Source of the DNA: Rikenellaceae bacterium
Lineage (GTDB): Bacteria > Bacteroidota > Bacteroidia > Bacteroidales > Rikenellaceae
DNA: 64,000 bases
Direction: 5' to 3'
Assembly: GCA_015059805.1 (NCBI GenBank)
Contig: SUZO01000002.1
Coordinates: 1 to 64,000, forward strand
Part shown: positions 34,920 through 43,473 of the stretch, in pieces
How positions within the stretch are numbered: the first letter of the stretch is position 1
Layout of the letters: every line of letters starts with the position of its first letter
Program-made: the position numbers and the translations under genes
Notes under the pieces: generated by a model
Told to the model about the DNA's origin: nothing
Databases searched by the model: none
What the model saw: the letters and a program-made list of their open reading frames with translations, nothing else

Positions 34920-36038
34920 TTAGAATGAAATTGCACCTTCAATATTCTCCCAATCAACAACTGCTGGAGCGAAGTGAATCTCGTCACCAACTGGGTCAAT
35001 GTCGATAGTATAGGTGATATTCTTACCCTGCTCCCAAGCTGGAACTGCTGGGAACTCGCTGAAGTTCTTTGTTGTGCTGTAGTCTACAGTAGCTGTCTGA
35101 CCACCAGGAGCAGTTGTTGCGATTGAGTAATCAACAGTAATCTGCTGAATACCAGTTGCAAGAGCCTGTGGCAGGATGAAGTAGTTCTGTGCAGGGTCTG
35201 CTGTACCCGCACCGTAAGTACGAGCTACAGTAGTAAGAACCTGCTCGCAATTCCACTCCTTAGTTGTCTGTGAGCTGGTGTTAGACCATACATCATAAGG
35301 AACAGCAGTGATAGTGTTAGCCCACTGAACGGTTGTTGCGCCAGCGTCGTGTACATTTGTAGTCTTCATAGTAAGGTTACCCTCGTCGTAGATACCAGAA
35401 AGGGTAATCTTCTTGATAGTTACAGTCCAGCTTGTTACAGCATCTGGAGAGTCGTTTCTATTATCCAAACGGAATGCCTTAACAAGGAAGTTAAGCTTTG
35501 CAAGGGCGTGGTGGAACAGTGTAGGAACACCAGTAAAGCCATAGTGTGCAGTGTTTGCAGTCTGCTGCATAGCCTTGTCAGAGTAGAGAAGGTCTACTGG
35601 ATTAGCTGCATCAACCTTGAAGCCCTCATACTTAAGGGTCTGCTGAACGTCTGTATCGCTAATCTTTGGCACTGCAGGGCTTGTAGCGTCTGCATTGTAA
35701 GGAGAGTAGCTTACAAAGTCAAGGTGACCCTGTGTAGGCCAGAAGTAGATCTCATCCTTAGCTGCCCAGTAGCCATTGCCATCAGCAACCTTGTAGACAA
35801 TCTCAGCATTGTCAATGTACAAAGAGTGTGTACCTGGGGTAAGAGTGTTCTCATAATAAGCATAGGCACCAAAAGACTGATCGGTAGGATAAGCTACCTC
35901 AGCACGAGATGAAGCCTTGTACTTAGCCACCTCAAAGGTAATCTGGTTCTGGTCTGCAGTTACTGCAACACCCTCATTTTTCACGCAGCTTGTAAATGCT
36001 ACACCTACAAGAGCTGCTAACAAGAAAAACTTTTTCAT
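34920..36038 (-). CDS. Major fimbrillin-family pilin
   Basis: Probable shaft subunit of a type V pilus. Lipoprotein signal FFLLAALVGVAFTSCVK (Cys18); mature part begins near KASSRAEVAYP (possible cleavage after Arg45). Fimbrillin motifs: SFGAYAYYENTL, IYFWPTQGHLDFVSYSPYN, LFHHALAKLNFLVKAF and YTIDIDPVGDEIHFAPAVVDWE. I start at MKKFFLL; the listed start lies 20 codons upstream. It follows the DUF5119 gene by 68 bp and is likely the most abundant product of the operon. Confidence 0.88.
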   Translation of the reverse strand: MKKFFLLAALVGVAFTSCVKNEGVAVTADQNQITFEVAKYKASSRAEVAYPTDQSFGAYAYYENTLTPGTHSLYIDNAEIVYKVADGNGYWAAKDEIYFWPTQGHLDFVSYSPYNADATSPAVPKISDTDVQQTLKYEGFKVDAANPVDLLYSDKAMQQTANTAHYGFTGVPTLFHHALAKLNFLVKAFRLDNRNDSPDAVTSWTVTIKKITLSGIYDEGNLTMKTTNVHDAGATTVQWANTITAVPYDVWSNTSSQTTKEWNCEQVLTTVARTYGAGTADPAQNYFILPQALATGIQQITVDYSIATTAPGGQTATVDYSTTKNFSEFPAVPAWEQGKNITYTIDIDPVGDEIHFAPAVVDWENIEGAISF

Positions 36039-36106
36039 AGTTAAAAAAAATTGGTTAATAAAATTTGTTAATTGTGTTGTGTATTGTTTGTTAAACATGT
36101 GTTTGT

Positions 36107-37156
36107 CTATCTTGGTCGTGGTCCAATAGGGATTGTCTCCTCAATATCCTCCCAATCCTCTACATCTGGCGTAAATCCTCCGCCGCCATCCGAGACAATA
36201 GGCTCTGGGATATCCCACACCTGGTCAATAAGTAGCCAATGGCGTTCACGGGCATCATCAGTAGCAAATATAGGCTCCATATCTACAACCTTCTGATGCG
36301 TCTTGCCGTCGCGTGTAAGCACGCTCAGCGTTATATGTAGGTCACTCTGCGCATCAGCCACCTTGCCAAAGGTGTTAAACACCGCACAGAGAACATCCTC
36401 ATTCTCACCCTCTGGCGTATTTGGGTCTACATTGCGTTTCATCTCAAAGTAGAGCGCTGCTGGGGTATCTTGATTTCGCAGATTAGGACCAATGCAGTTT
36501 GAGGCAGAGACTCCTGTCAGCATAGCCTGACAGCTGGCATTCTTCGCCATATTTTTTGCACCTGTAATCCTTATCTGGATGTAGTATGTATCAACCACCG
36601 TATGTGCATCTAACTCAATACTCTTTACACCCTGGTGTTCCTTCATCTCAAGCTCTGGCTCACGAGCCACCATAAGGTGCTCTGGCGAGTAGTATATTGT
36701 TCCAATACCCTCGGCACGAGAGCCAAAGCGGCTGTAGTAGTACTGCGGAACAACCTGCGTTGTAGCCTCAATAGTATTGTAGTGGCTCTCGTTATAAACC
36801 TTTGTATAGTCAAGGTCAAAGTTATAACTGAGCAGTTTGTAGTCACCAGCAGAGAGGGCTAAAGGACCACTGAACACCTCATATCCGTTGCTATCAATGC
36901 TCTTTGACGAGATAAATCCCTGCGAGAGAATCTGCATTCCACTCTGGTCATAGATAAGCACGCGCAGCATCTCCGACGTTATCGGTGCAACCTCTATATT
37001 GGGGTTATATATGTCACAGGTGACATTGTGAATACCCTCAGTGACAAGCCTCACCTTGAGCAGTGCCGAATCCTCAGGGTCAAAGAGTGGACGGCGGTGG
37101 CACGAGAGCGTAAGAGCTACACAGAGCAGCACAAGCATCTTCACTAAGCCCCTCAT
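36107..37156 (-). CDS. DUF5119 fimbrial-cluster lipoprotein
   Basis: Lipoprotein (MLVLLCVALTLSCHRR, Cys19) of the DUF5119 family, found in Bacteroidales pilus operons. Core: VKVRLV-like LLKVRLVTEGIHNVTCDIYNP, ALSAGDYKLLSYNFDLDYTKV and TVVDTYYIQIRITGAKN. It may act as the pilus anchor, as FimB/Mfa2 proteins do, but this is inference. Its ATG overlaps the DUF3575 stop by 4 bp. Confidence 0.83.
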   Translation of the reverse strand: MRGLVKMLVLLCVALTLSCHRRPLFDPEDSALLKVRLVTEGIHNVTCDIYNPNIEVAPITSEMLRVLIYDQSGMQILSQGFISSKSIDSNGYEVFSGPLALSAGDYKLLSYNFDLDYTKVYNESHYNTIEATTQVVPQYYYSRFGSRAEGIGTIYYSPEHLMVAREPELEMKEHQGVKSIELDAHTVVDTYYIQIRITGAKNMAKNASCQAMLTGVSASNCIGPNLRNQDTPAALYFEMKRNVDPNTPEGENEDVLCAVFNTFGKVADAQSDLHITLSVLTRDGKTHQKVVDMEPIFATDDARERHWLLIDQVWDIPEPIVSDGGGGFTPDVEDWEDIEETIPIGPRPR

Positions 37157-38406
37157 AGCGCACCTCCCTTCTTCTTGTACGGTATGCGAATAGGCAGCAC
37201 GAGCGACACCTTGAGCTTTGTCGGTCCAAAGTAGCTTATACGACCCACCTTACTCTTATCACGCCACAGCAGACTGTAGTCATCAGCAGGATAGTAGTGA
37301 CGGTATGAAGAGGAGAGGTAGCCTAAAGAGAGCGAAAACTCCATATTGAGGTGGCGGCACAGCTTTATAGCATATCCATAGGTAAGACCTGCAGACCAAT
37401 ACTCACCCTGATAGCAGATGTCGTAGTCATTCTGGAAGTCAAACTTTGAGCTCATGCCATATAGACCCAAGAAGTGCCCGTGCAACTTATGGGCATAGTA
37501 GTTGTTATTGCGGAACCAATAGCGAGCCTCGGCACCCATCTCCCACATCTGCAGACAGTACTTATTACCCTTCTCCCACCACGGAAAGACATCCTCAACG
37601 GTTACAGACCAGTGATTACCAATAGGCAGCTCCATCTCAAAGTTAAGAGCTGTTATTGCATCATAGAGTAGATTGGTCTTGCAAGCTAAGACAAGGGTAT
37701 CGGCACTAAATAGCTGCTTGGCAACAAGTTTCAGAGGGTCAATCTTCGGCAGTGGCGACTGCTGATGGAGTGTTGTCAGAGGCATATCCATCGGCTCAGA
37801 CCGCTCAAAGTTGAGCTTCTGATAGACAACCTGAATGCGGGAGTTACGGATTACGGGATAGTACTTCTTGTAGAGATAGCGATATGCCACATCCTGCGAA
37901 AGGCGACGCTTCTTGACCTCAATAGGCACTGTGTTGTCATTCAGGATGTTGTATAGTCGCTTTTTAGTACCTGGGCTGAGCTTTTTATCGAGTGCAATGT
38001 AGTGGCGCAACTGCTCCCACGACTCGCCATCTGGCACAACAGAGAGCCGAGGTTTAAGCTCCGAGTGGCGGCGCTCCATATATCCGCGCATCGTTGCTGC
38101 ACGGCGACGCGAAAGGTTCTGGTTGTAGTAATATGGACCCTCAGGTGAAGATTGTGAGACGATAAGCACAGAATCAACCTTTTTCACTCCGATTGAGTCC
38201 AACTGATACGCCATTTTGCTAAAGGTGCGGTTATTGCCTAAGTAGAGAGTGTCGAGCTTGGACTTATCCCACCTAAAGTGCACCTCATAGCTGAGCGTGT
38301 CCATCTTAGTCACATATTGTTGAGCTAATGATGGAACGGCTAACAGTGAGAAACACACCAACAACAAATATGTTGCAATCCGTCTCGGCATATACCTATC
38401 TATCAC
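37153..38406 (-). CDS. DUF3575-type outer-membrane protein, first gene of the fimbrial operon
   Basis: Exported (signal IATYLLLVCFSLLAVPSLAQ). The N-terminal half has an OmpA-like periplasmic pattern (DTLSYEVHFRWDKSKLD, DSVLIVSQSSPEGPYYYNQNLSRRRAATMRGYM). The C-terminal half (KTNLLYDAITALNFEMELPIGNHWSVTVED to LKVSLVLPIRIPYKKKG) is the DUF3575 beta-barrel. Such proteins open fimbrial operons in this order and may couple the pilus to the outer membrane and peptidoglycan. The start could also be MPRRIAT, five codons later. Overlaps the next gene by 4 bp. Confidence 0.85.
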   Translation of the reverse strand: MIDRYMPRRIATYLLLVCFSLLAVPSLAQQYVTKMDTLSYEVHFRWDKSKLDTLYLGNNRTFSKMAYQLDSIGVKKVDSVLIVSQSSPEGPYYYNQNLSRRRAATMRGYMERRHSELKPRLSVVPDGESWEQLRHYIALDKKLSPGTKKRLYNILNDNTVPIEVKKRRLSQDVAYRYLYKKYYPVIRNSRIQVVYQKLNFERSEPMDMPLTTLHQQSPLPKIDPLKLVAKQLFSADTLVLACKTNLLYDAITALNFEMELPIGNHWSVTVEDVFPWWEKGNKYCLQMWEMGAEARYWFRNNNYYAHKLHGHFLGLYGMSSKFDFQNDYDICYQGEYWSAGLTYGYAIKLCRHLNMEFSLSLGYLSSSYRHYYPADDYSLLWRDKSKVGRISYFGPTKLKVSLVLPIRIPYKKKGGAL

Positions 38407-38646
38407 AAAATTTTTATGAAAAAATAACCGCTAACTGTTTGGTTGCACCTATATCGCTATAAAGATATAACAAATAAACCATAAAAAGAAACATTTAGGC
38501 ATATTTTTTACCCACCCCCGAATAAACAACTGATTTTCAACAACTTATAAAATAGACATTTTTACTCATATCAGCGGATAGTAAGGTTAAGCATATTGCA
38601 TATTTTTTGCATTTTATTTCAACTCACATTCATTCAAAAATTGGTA
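38407..38646. other. AT-rich non-coding spacer upstream of the fimbrial operon
   Basis: No gene and no clear TAnnTTTG promoter for the fimbrial operon on the minus strand. The A/T-rich spacer is where pilus regulation would be expected. Confidence 0.5.
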
Positions 38647-38684
38647 AAAAAAAGAGAAAATCGCCCCAAACAAGTTTGAAGCGA
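38647..38684 (-). terminator. Terminator of the DUF1549-DUF1501-PPC operon
   Basis: An 11-bp stem with two G-U pairs (TCGCTTCAAAC / GTTTGGGGCGA on the minus strand) is followed by TTTTCTCTTTTTTTT. It lies 28 bp after the last gene. Confidence 0.78.
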
Positions 38685-38711
38685 CCCACTCTTTACCAAA
38701 TTTAATAGCGA

Positions 38712-40796
38712 CTATCGTGCAAGTTTGAGGACAAAGTATGGGGTAATCTCACGATATTTTGCATTTTGGAATGTTCGTTTACCCTGCTTTGTGATTTCAC
38801 CCTTGACAGTACCTACTATATTCATCTGCCAAGAAGGTGGGTTCTTTCTACCTCTGAATCGCTCAAGAGCGGTATGGTTGAGCTTGAGGTAGATAATCTT
38901 CTCCGTCTCTTCTGGGAGTATAGTTACTGGTTCAAGGCTAAAGATTCTATGCTTAACGCCCATAACTATCTCTATAGGCTCGTTAAAGCCTGGCTCTTTA
39001 TCAACGATAATCTTGATAGGGATATGTTCATTGGCGTATGCGAATGGAAGCTCATTTGCCACATCAAAGTCCACCGACATGCGGTATGGCGATGGTTGCA
39101 CCACATCTAAAGCCAGCTCAGATGCCTGAATATGGTGGGTATAGTAGAACGCCTGCATCATATTATCTACCGGCACAACATTCGCCTGCTCGCGCCCATC
39201 TGGTGTCGGATATTCAAGTTTCACCTCTATCGGGAAGCGCTCCACCTCAGCATCTTTAGGGGCGGTAATAGAGACGTTCCACCTTTTAGAGCCACGGATA
39301 TTGAGCGAGCTTGTAGTAAATCCCGCCGGCAACCCCTCAACAATAAGATTTGCAGGGCGCTTGACCTTGCCCGTTATATCGACACGGAACGTCGCCGTTC
39401 CACCAGCGGGCACAGTGATATTTGCAGGAGCTACAAAGGCGTTGAATGTCGGCATCTGACGATGTCGCCAGAGCAGGTAGTGATAATCTGCGCCATAACC
39501 TTGATAGAGGTCCTCAACCTCAAGAATCAACACCTCACTACGCTTAGGGGTATATTTCAGCACTGGGTCGGCATGGAAGGTCATCATACCCTGCAGTGGG
39601 TCTTCAGTATCATCTTTTTTTGCCACAACCTTACCATAGCAATCCTTAAATCGCATAACCGCATCTATTCTTGAGCCATTTCTTCTGCCTATAAGCTCAA
39701 CGATTATCGGCTCGCGCATCTGAGCGTTGATAATGTATCGTTTAACCTTTGCTGTTGATGTCAGCGAGTCCGAAATCGCACTCTCAACATTAAGCACAGC
39801 CCCCTCTTTAGGCGTTTGGATATGCTTCACACCCTTTGGCAGAGCATAGAATGATACCGCATCAGATGTTCCGATGTCGTTTGTAAATGTTAGTGAGTTA
39901 TAGCCCGCTTTTTTCACCTTAATCTTTGCCGTTGTAGCGCCGAGATTGACACCCTCAAGCTGCTGCTTGACACTCTTGCCCACCGTTCCATAAGCGGGAT
40001 AACGACCTGTAACAAAAGGTATTACGCCAAGATGAATGCGGTAGTTAAAGTCCTCACGACCGCGGTAGATAGCGTCGTGGATAATAACTGTATAGTTATC
40101 ATTTTTAGGCAGCGTAGTGATAATCACAGGGTCTACATTGTGGTGGTAGTCATCCGAATAGGCGACCTCTCGCCCCTCGGAGTCCACAATTTTGAGCACC
40201 GGCTGGAACCATCCAGGCACTGCATCGGCGATATATGGCACCATCTGGCGTGCCTTGACAGTGGCAACGATAGTTTGCCCCTTCTCCCCCTCAAAGTTAA
40301 AGTAGTCCACTCCGCCAGGGGTGACATATCCACACAGCACAGCTGGCAGAGCGGTTACCCTATTGGGATTTCGCTGCGAAGCCCTATTATTCTCAACAAA
40401 GTTGGGGTACGACGCCACCTCAAATGGCAACATATTTGACACACCACTAACGCCCTGCAATCTCAAGTCGTACATCCCACATGGCACATCGGCAGCGATA
40501 GTAATGCGCAGCTTAACCCTATCGGCAAGCTGGGGGCTACTCTGGTCGTTAAGCCTACGGCGCTTACGTTTTTTCGCGGCGCTCTCCTTAACCGGCTCAA
40601 TTTCAGCGCTTATACCCTCATGGCTAAAGAGCACCTTTGTCGCCTTGTTTATATTGAGTCCTCCCGCCTCTATCTCAACAGTAGTGCCCACCTGCCCACC
40701 AGATGGATAGAGGTAACCAAGGGATAGCTTCTGCGCATAGAGGGTTGTTGAAATAATGGCGCAGAGTATTGTCAGTATGATTCTTCTACTTTTCAT
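38712..40796 (-). CDS. Exported PPC-type domain protein of the DUF1501 operon
   Basis: 694 residues with signal peptide RRIILTILCAIISTTLYAQ. The N-terminus (LGYLYPSGGQVGTTVEIEAGGLNINKATKVLFSHEG) is an IPT/TIG-like domain, followed by a basic KKRKRRR stretch. Pre-peptidase C-terminal (PPC)-type repeats come next: GYVTPGGVDYFNFEGEKGQTIVATVKARQM and FNAFVAPANITVPAGGTATFRVDITG. This is the usual companion of DUF1501 and DUF1549/1553 genes in Planctomycetes and Verrucomicrobia. It may be a surface-binding scaffold; function unknown. Its start overlaps the DUF1501 stop by 11 bp. Confidence 0.82.
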   Translation of the reverse strand: MKSRRIILTILCAIISTTLYAQKLSLGYLYPSGGQVGTTVEIEAGGLNINKATKVLFSHEGISAEIEPVKESAAKKRKRRRLNDQSSPQLADRVKLRITIAADVPCGMYDLRLQGVSGVSNMLPFEVASYPNFVENNRASQRNPNRVTALPAVLCGYVTPGGVDYFNFEGEKGQTIVATVKARQMVPYIADAVPGWFQPVLKIVDSEGREVAYSDDYHHNVDPVIITTLPKNDNYTVIIHDAIYRGREDFNYRIHLGVIPFVTGRYPAYGTVGKSVKQQLEGVNLGATTAKIKVKKAGYNSLTFTNDIGTSDAVSFYALPKGVKHIQTPKEGAVLNVESAISDSLTSTAKVKRYIINAQMREPIIVELIGRRNGSRIDAVMRFKDCYGKVVAKKDDTEDPLQGMMTFHADPVLKYTPKRSEVLILEVEDLYQGYGADYHYLLWRHRQMPTFNAFVAPANITVPAGGTATFRVDITGKVKRPANLIVEGLPAGFTTSSLNIRGSKRWNVSITAPKDAEVERFPIEVKLEYPTPDGREQANVVPVDNMMQAFYYTHHIQASELALDVVQPSPYRMSVDFDVANELPFAYANEHIPIKIIVDKEPGFNEPIEIVMGVKHRIFSLEPVTILPEETEKIIYLKLNHTALERFRGRKNPPSWQMNIVGTVKGEITKQGKRTFQNAKYREITPYFVLKLAR

Positions 40797-42066
40797 GGTC
40801 AGGCTTTTTTACATCAATAATTTCATAAAGTAACCCATGGCTCTTCTTGCTATCAAGCAGCGACGGCAATATCGGAAGCTCCCCCTCGGATACGTGCGGA
40901 AGTGTTCCATAAGGGTCAATACCCATAAGCAGATATACAGTACCTATCAAGTCACAAGGGCTGACTGGTCGCTGAGCAACCTTCTCACCCGTCTTATCTG
41001 TGGCTCCAAGCACCTTACCGCCCTGAAAGCCACCACCAGCAACAAGATAGCTAAAGGCTGCACCAAAGTGTGCGCGACCACCATTCCAAGGAGCCTCCCA
41101 CAACACCTTTGGCGAGCGACCAAACTCTCCACCACAGAGAATAATGGTACTGTCAAGCAATCCTCGGCTGTCAAGGTCGGCAATAAGTGCCGAGAGTGCT
41201 CTATCAAGGTCAGGAAGCATGGTGTTCATCTTTGAGAAGTGCTTCTTGTGGGTATCCCAGCCCGTTGTGCGGACATTTACAAATGGCACACCCGCCTCAA
41301 CAAGCCTCCTCGCAACAAGACACGACTGTCCAAGCCTTGACTTGCCATATCTCTGCCTTACTGAATCTGGCTCGTTTTTGAGGTTGAACACCTCGCGGCT
41401 ATCGCCCCAGATAAACTCCATATTGACCTTTCGCAATGAGTCTATACTCTTATCACCCTGCTCTTTACCCTCAAAATCGTCAAGCAGAGCCATACGGCTA
41501 TCCATTCTCTGGCGATCAATGTGCTTGTTTACAATGCCCTCTACCTCGTACTCTGAAGACTCAGGCTTTCCACCCGTATCAAAAGATTTGTACTGGTTGC
41601 CCAAAAATCCACCCTCGTTAAAGCGGCTATTTGCGCTTGTAACAGAGATATAGCATGGCAAAATGCCCTTATACGTATCCCTCTTCATATAGGATATCAC
41701 CGCACCAAAAGATGGGTAGACAACCGCTCCACCCGATGTATCACCCGTAATCATGGCGTAGTGTCCCGTTTCGTGGGCGTTACTGCCATGGGTAAGAGAG
41801 CGAATAAGCGAGTATTTATCCGCCATACCCGCCAGCAGTGGCAGCTTCTCGCCAATCTCAATACCCTCAACATTGGTCTTGCACACGCCCTTGAAGTTGC
41901 CGTGGTAATTCCTGCCCATCTCAGGCTTAGGGTCAAAGGTATCCGTCTGCGCAGGTCCACCATCTAAATAGACAAGTATCACCGACTTAGCCCTCTGAGC
42001 ATAGCCACTAAAGCAGATGGTCGCCAATGCTATTATTGTAAGAAAAACTCTTCTCATATTGCCCAA
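40786..42066 (-). CDS. DUF1501 family exported protein (sulfatase-like fold)
   Basis: Alkaline-phosphatase/sulfatase-like protein with signal peptide RVFLTIIALATICFSGYAQ. Family motifs: LVYLDGGPAQTDTFDPKPEMG, SLTHGSNAHETGHYAMITGD, TTGWDTHKKHF, ILCGGEFGRSPK and GRAHFGAAFSYLVAGGGFQGGKVLGATDKTG, then PVSPCDLIGTVYLLMGID. All are typical of DUF1501. The protein should be periplasmic or secreted; catalytic activity is untested in most members. Lies between the DUF1549/1553 and PPC genes. M4 (MRRVFL) is an alternative start. Confidence 0.88.
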   Translation of the reverse strand: MGNMRRVFLTIIALATICFSGYAQRAKSVILVYLDGGPAQTDTFDPKPEMGRNYHGNFKGVCKTNVEGIEIGEKLPLLAGMADKYSLIRSLTHGSNAHETGHYAMITGDTSGGAVVYPSFGAVISYMKRDTYKGILPCYISVTSANSRFNEGGFLGNQYKSFDTGGKPESSEYEVEGIVNKHIDRQRMDSRMALLDDFEGKEQGDKSIDSLRKVNMEFIWGDSREVFNLKNEPDSVRQRYGKSRLGQSCLVARRLVEAGVPFVNVRTTGWDTHKKHFSKMNTMLPDLDRALSALIADLDSRGLLDSTIILCGGEFGRSPKVLWEAPWNGGRAHFGAAFSYLVAGGGFQGGKVLGATDKTGEKVAQRPVSPCDLIGTVYLLMGIDPYGTLPHVSEGELPILPSLLDSKKSHGLLYEIIDVKKPDHEK

Positions 42067-42068
42067 AA

Positions 42069-43472
42069 TTAGTGGTTATAAAGAAATTCGTTACTATTTA
42101 TCTGCATCCACATAATGTCAATCGCCACCTCGATAAGTGGAAGGTTGTTTTTAGCCATGTAATCGCTATACATCGCAACCTCCTGTTTAGTCGCTCGGCG
42201 TGACAGCACAAGCAGTGTTATTGAAGATGCAAGTTGCTCAATATTAGCACTATTGACATATATTCTCTGCAATATTGGGCTCTTACGGATACGACTCTCA
42301 AGCACCGAAGAGTTCATCAAATAGAGCAACTGTCGTGAGGTGATGCTGTTGTTACGCTGGCTCTCAAGTGACACATCGCGCGATACCTTACCAAAGAGCT
42401 CCAGTTCGGATGATGATACTGTAGCATCGCCTAAATGTGTAGACCTTGTTCTTGGAGGATAGACGGTAAACGGCTCAGGCACGCGGCTGGTGTATGTACT
42501 CCAAATACCTGTTACCGAGGCTATTGCATCAACGATAACCTCTGCAGGTAGACGCTGAGGGGTAAAACCATCGGCTGAGTTAAACTGCTCCGACATAAGA
42601 ATCCTCTTAAGTAGCGCCCGCATATCAAACTTGCTTGCAATGAAGTAGTCTGTCAGCTCATTAAGTAGCTCTGGATTGGAGGGTTTATTGTCATATCGCC
42701 AATCGTCTGGCTCATGGACTATTCCCCTGCCGAACACCCAAAACCACATACGATTTGCCATAACCTCAGCAAAGCGTCTGTTATCACTTGATGTTAGCCA
42801 ATTTACATAGGTCTCGCGCCAATCACTATCTGCACGCAGTTTGAGGATAGTTGTATCGTCAAGCTCAACCTCCAACTGTGGCACTCTTTTATGAATGTCA
42901 AGGTAGACAATCTCCTCCTTCCACTCCTTTGTAGACTTAAATTTTATCTGCGAGAAGCAGATGTGACCATTATCTGTACACTCACGGTTGCCCAAAAAGA
43001 GTAGGTTGATGTTGTCATAGAAATTTTTGGCGCTTCTCTTCTGAAAGCCACGATAGAAGTTTGCTGCAGGGGCGCGGAAGTTACTGCCAGCGCTGAGCAG
43101 AAGTCCCCGAACCATCTTGTCGTATGGAACATTATTCATCAGCTGCTCATATATCCAGCGGTTGTATGCCTGCACACCGTTAGGCCAGAGGTTACTCGGA
43201 AACTCCGACTTTATACGCAGAATATCTCCCCAGCGCATCTGCATATACTTAAGTCCAAGCTCGCTTGTTATCAAGTGGTCAATAAGCTGCTCGCGCTTGT
43301 TCGGGTTGTTGTCATCAAGAAACTCAACACACTGCGGTGGCGTCGGCAATGCGCCCGTAACGGTAAGGTATGCCCTACGGAGAAAGACCTCGTCGGGGCA
43401 TTTTACCGAACTGTCTGCCTTAACCTTTGAAAATATCAGACAGACAAAAACCAACAGAAAAGCTCTTTTCAT
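42069..43472 (-). CDS. Exported DUF1549 + DUF1553 protein, without cytochrome c domain
   Basis: Signal peptide AFLLVFVCLIFSKVKA. DUF1549: DEVFLRRAYLTVTGALPTPPQ, KREQLIDHLITSELG and RWGDILRIKSEFP. DUF1553: RFAEVMANRMWFWVFGRGIVHEPDDW, NPELLNELTDYFIASKFDMRALLKRILMSEQF and LPAEVIVDAIASVTG. In Planctomycetes this pair is usually fused to an N-terminal cytochrome c domain (PSCyt1) with CxxCH; none is present here, and the protein is only 467 residues. It lies 1 bp after the RidA-like gene and 2 bp before the DUF1501 gene. Confidence 0.88.
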   Translation of the reverse strand: MKRAFLLVFVCLIFSKVKADSSVKCPDEVFLRRAYLTVTGALPTPPQCVEFLDDNNPNKREQLIDHLITSELGLKYMQMRWGDILRIKSEFPSNLWPNGVQAYNRWIYEQLMNNVPYDKMVRGLLLSAGSNFRAPAANFYRGFQKRSAKNFYDNINLLFLGNRECTDNGHICFSQIKFKSTKEWKEEIVYLDIHKRVPQLEVELDDTTILKLRADSDWRETYVNWLTSSDNRRFAEVMANRMWFWVFGRGIVHEPDDWRYDNKPSNPELLNELTDYFIASKFDMRALLKRILMSEQFNSADGFTPQRLPAEVIVDAIASVTGIWSTYTSRVPEPFTVYPPRTRSTHLGDATVSSSELELFGKVSRDVSLESQRNNSITSRQLLYLMNSSVLESRIRKSPILQRIYVNSANIEQLASSITLLVLSRRATKQEVAMYSDYMAKNNLPLIEVAIDIMWMQINSNEFLYNH

Positions 43473-43473
43473 A

